Of a DNA stretch of 7,570 nucleotides, positions 5,246-7,570 are shown piece after piece. The stretch comes from Candidatus Aminicenantota bacterium (lineage in GTDB: Bacteria > Acidobacteriota > Aminicenantia > Aminicenantales > Aminicenantaceae): the NCBI GenBank assembly GCA_004378665.1, contig SOIA01000301.1, forward strand, positions 1-7,570, given 5' to 3'. Numbering within the stretch: the first letter of the stretch is position 1; the number at the start of each line of letters is the position of its first letter. The notes under the pieces are model-generated. The model had not been told where the DNA came from. It did no database searches and was given only the letters and a program-made list of their open reading frames with translations. The position numbers were made by a program, and so were the translations under genes.

Positions 5246-7570
5246 TCAAATATCCAGGTTTTGGGCCTCAAGAGCATTCTTTTCGATGAAATTCCTTCGC
5301 GGCTCGACTTCTTCGCCCATGAGTATGGTGAAAATCTTATCCGCCTCAACCGCATCCTGGATGGAGACCTGCAGGAAATAGCGTTTCTCCGGGTCCATGG
5401 TCGTTTCCCATAGCTGCTGGGGAGTCATCTCCCCCAGCCCCTTATATCTCTGGACCACGATACCTTTTTTTCCATGCTGAAACAGATAATCCAGAAGCTT
5501 TGCTTCGTTATCGATCTTCACTTTCTCGCTGTTCGCTACGATGTGGAAAGGAGGCTTGAAGGTTTCTAATTCTTTATGTATTTTAGATAAACCTTTAAAC
5601 TCTACTGAATGAATCAGGTCCAGGTTCACCTTGCAGGAAACCTTCATCCCGTTCACCCTGAAATCGACTGCAAGCTCATACAGTCCATGCTCCTCATCAG
5701 CGCTCAAACTTGAACTGATACCCATTTCGGTCAAAAGGCTCTTTATTTTCTCCATCTTCTTTTTATCTTTTAAAAACTCAGAATCAGACACTCCGTTGTT
5801 GAGAAGAATCTCGATCAGGAAGAAGGGATAATTCTTCCGCTCAAGGATCTGCAGATAATTCTTTTTGGCGATGATTTTCTGGAAGAACCTTCTGAACTTA
5901 TCGCCTTTAATCAACTCCTTCTGTCCCTCGACCTTGATCTGGAAGTCTTCTGATATCTTTTTGATTATGTATGTCTCGAAAGAATGTTCATCCCTTAAAT
6001 ACTCGAAGGATTTTCCTTTCGAGATCTTGTACAACGGGGGCTGTGCAATGTAGAGATAACCTCTCTCGATCAATTGAGGCATCTGGCGGTAGAATAAAGT
6101 CATCAGCAGGGTCCTGATGTGGGAACCATCCACGTCTGCGTCTGTCATGATGATGACTTTATGATAACGCAGTTTGTCCAGGTTGAAGTCTGTCTGCTCG
6201 ACTCCGGTTCCCAGAGCAGAAATGATGATTCCGATCTCTTCGCTCTTGAGAACCTTGTCGAATCTTGCCTTCTCCACGTTGAGGATCTTCCCCTTCAGGG
6301 GCAAAATTGCCTGGAAACGGCGATCGCGGGCCTGCTTGGCCGAGCCGCCTGCAGAATCTCCCTCCACGAGATAGATCTCACTCCCGGCAGGGTCTTTTTC
6401 CTGGCAATCGGCCAATTTCCCGGGCAGGAAGGTTGACTCCAGGACTCCTTTGCGGCGCGCCAGCTCTCTGGCCTTTCTGGCAGCGACCCTTGCTCTGGCC
6501 GCATCTAAAATTTTCATGACGATTTTTTTGGCCGCTGTCGGATTCTCTTCAAAGTATGCAGACAGCTCTTCGTTGACGATGGATTCGACGATCCCCTTGA
6601 TCTCACTGTTCCCCAGCTTTGTCTTTGTCTGCCCTTCAAACTGAGGATTCTTGATCTTCAAGCTCAACACCGCACACAACCCTTCCCGAGCATCATCACC
6701 GGTCAGGTTCTGACTCATATCCTTGATCAGGTTGCCAGATTTTGCATAACTGTTGATGGAGCGTGTCAGAGCGGCTTTAAATCCTATCAGATGAGTGCCG
6801 CCTTCAGTGGTGTTGATATTGTTCACAAAGGCGAAAATAGTCTCCGAATAACTCGTGTTGTACTGAAGAGCCATCTCGACGATTACGTCGTTCTTCTTGC
6901 ATGCAAAGTAAATCGGTCTGGGACCCAGAGTGGATTTATTCTGGTTGAGGTACTGGACGAACTCCCTGATTCCCCCTTTGTACTGGAATTCATTGGTTTT
7001 ATCGGTCCGTTCATCGACAAGAGTGATTTTCAATCCTTTGTTCAGGAAAGACAGCTCTCGCAGCCGCTGGCTTAAAGTCTCAAAATTAAAATCAATGGTT
7101 TCGAAGACCTCTTCATCGGGCATAAAAGTCACTTTTGTCCCGGTTTTCTTGGTCTTTCCAATCTTTTTGAGCTTTGTTGTGGGCTTGCCTCTCTCGTAGC
7201 TTTGGGTGTAGACTCCGCCGTTTATTTTGATCTCCAGGTCAAGCCTCTCCGAGAGAGCGTTAACAACAGAAACACCGACACCATGAAGTCCTCCGGAAAC
7301 CTGGTACGTTTTGGTGTCGAACTTCCCGCCCGCGTGAAGAGTTGTCATCACCACTTCTGCTGCGGGCTTTTTTTCCTTCTTATGGAGTGTGACCGGGATA
7401 CCTCGACCGTCATCGATAACAGTCACGCTGGAATCCATATGAATAGACACATCGATTTGAGAGCAGTAGCCGACTAAAGCTTCATCGATGCTGTTGTCAA
7501 CGACTTCGTAAACGAGACGATGGAGCCCCTCGGGCCCGGTACTCCCGATATACATGGCCGGCCGCTTGCG
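5246..7570 (-). CDS. gyrB: DNA gyrase subunit B, 5' end beyond the window
   Basis: The window holds the last 774 codons. The reading frame stays open to the edge as RKRPA before MYIG, matching the family's VRKRPGMYIGDT, so the ATG at 7555 is internal and about 20 N-terminal residues are missing. Counting that Met as 1, the GHKL ATPase site shows Glu17 and Asn21 (EVVDN), DDGRGIP (48-54) and GGLHGVG (88-94). The transducer domain has QTK (309-311). The Toprim domain has EGDSAGG (398-404) and the metal-binding DADVD (472-476), with PLKGK following. The C terminus QRYKGLGEM (702-710) is typical. About 150 extra residues between LYKI (about 508) and QRYKGLGE make this the long GyrB form known from E. 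coli, unlike the roughly 640-residue Gram-positive form. Position 111 is Ile where E. coli has Arg136. The gene heads a likely gyrB-gyrA operon. Confidence 0.98.
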   Translation of the reverse strand, partial: RKRPAMYIGSTGPEGLHRLVYEVVDNSIDEALVGYCSQIDVSIHMDSSVTVIDDGRGIPVTLHKKEKKPAAEVVMTTLHAGGKFDTKTYQVSGGLHGVGVSVVNALSERLDLEIKINGGVYTQSYERGKPTTKLKKIGKTKKTGTKVTFMPDEEVFETIDFNFETLSQRLRELSFLNKGLKITLVDERTDKTNEFQYKGGIREFVQYLNQNKSTLGPRPIYFACKKNDVIVEMALQYNTSYSETIFAFVNNINTTEGGTHLIGFKAALTRSINSYAKSGNLIKDMSQNLTGDDAREGLCAVLSLKIKNPQFEGQTKTKLGNSEIKGIVESIVNEELSAYFEENPTAAKKIVMKILDAARARVAARKARELARRKGVLESTFLPGKLADCQEKDPAGSEIYLVEGDSAGGSAKQARDRRFQAILPLKGKILNVEKARFDKVLKSEEIGIIISALGTGVEQTDFNLDKLRYHKVIIMTDADVDGSHIRTLLMTLFYRQMPQLIERGYLYIAQPPLYKISKGKSFEYLRDEHSFETYIIKKISEDFQIKVEGQKELIKGDKFRRFFQKIIAKKNYLQILERKNYPFFLIEILLNNGVSDSEFLKDKKKMEKIKSLLTEMGISSSLSADEEHGLYELAVDFRVNGMKVSCKVNLDLIHSVEFKGLSKIHKELETFKPPFHIVANSEKVKIDNEAKLLDYLFQHGKKGIVVQRYKGLGEMTPQQLWETTMDPEKRYFLQVSIQDAVEADKIFTILMGEEVEPRRNFIEKNALEAQNLDI

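Noticed and set aside
7553..7555. ATG as the start of gyrB
   Set aside because: The frame stays open to the window edge and encodes RKRPA, part of the conserved GyrB N terminus, so this Met is internal.

Overview
This is an ordinary chromosomal housekeeping region of a bacterium. It carries a CAU-anticodon tRNA gene, a zinc-ribbon/coiled-coil protein gene (COG1579 type) just downstream on the + strand, and three genes on the - strand in the order gyrB (5' end cut by the window edge), gyrA, and a long-chain acyl-CoA synthetase. Base composition looks moderate. GyrB is the long form with an extra domain inside the Toprim/tail region, a form usual in Gram-negative-type bacteria. The start sites carry clear Shine-Dalgarno sequences, and the promoters are sigma-70-like. 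My best guess for the source is an uncultured Gram-negative lineage such as Acidobacteriota/Aminicenantes. This rests on general protein character only and is weak.

Left part (1-855, + strand): a good promoter (TTGACT, 17-nt spacer, extended -10 TGTTATAAG) is placed so that transcription should start at, or one base before, the mature 5' end of the tRNA. The tRNA has no encoded CCA. Only 21 bases separate it from the GTG start of the COG1579 gene, with no terminator and no second promoter visible. The two are therefore probably made as one tRNA-mRNA transcript. The spacer is a perfect 6-bp inverted repeat whose right arm contains the ribosome-binding site. An out-of-frame ATG overlaps the real GTG start.

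Middle part (869-2775, - strand): the acyl-CoA synthetase gene converges on the COG1579 gene with only 13 bases between the stop codons. It has its own promoter (TTGACA, 18 nt, TAAAAT) and a near-perfect ribosome-binding site in the 125-base gap behind gyrA. That gap also holds an isolated 12-base match to the T-arm of the tRNA at the left edge.

Right part (2776-7570, - strand): gyrB and gyrA lie 40 bases apart and encode the two subunits of DNA gyrase, probably as one operon whose promoter is outside the window. GyrA has the catalytic Tyr122, the quinolone-sensitive residues Ser83 and Asp87, and a six-blade C-terminal domain. GyrB has all the ATPase and Toprim catalytic residues, but has isoleucine at the position of E. 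coli Arg136, the main coumarin-drug contact.

I found no mobile element, CRISPR array, defence system or other clearly new system. The points most worth a second look are the tRNA-mRNA transcription unit with its hairpin spacer, the apparently leaderless tRNA, the uncertain Met/Ile identity of that tRNA, and the coumarin-site change in GyrB.
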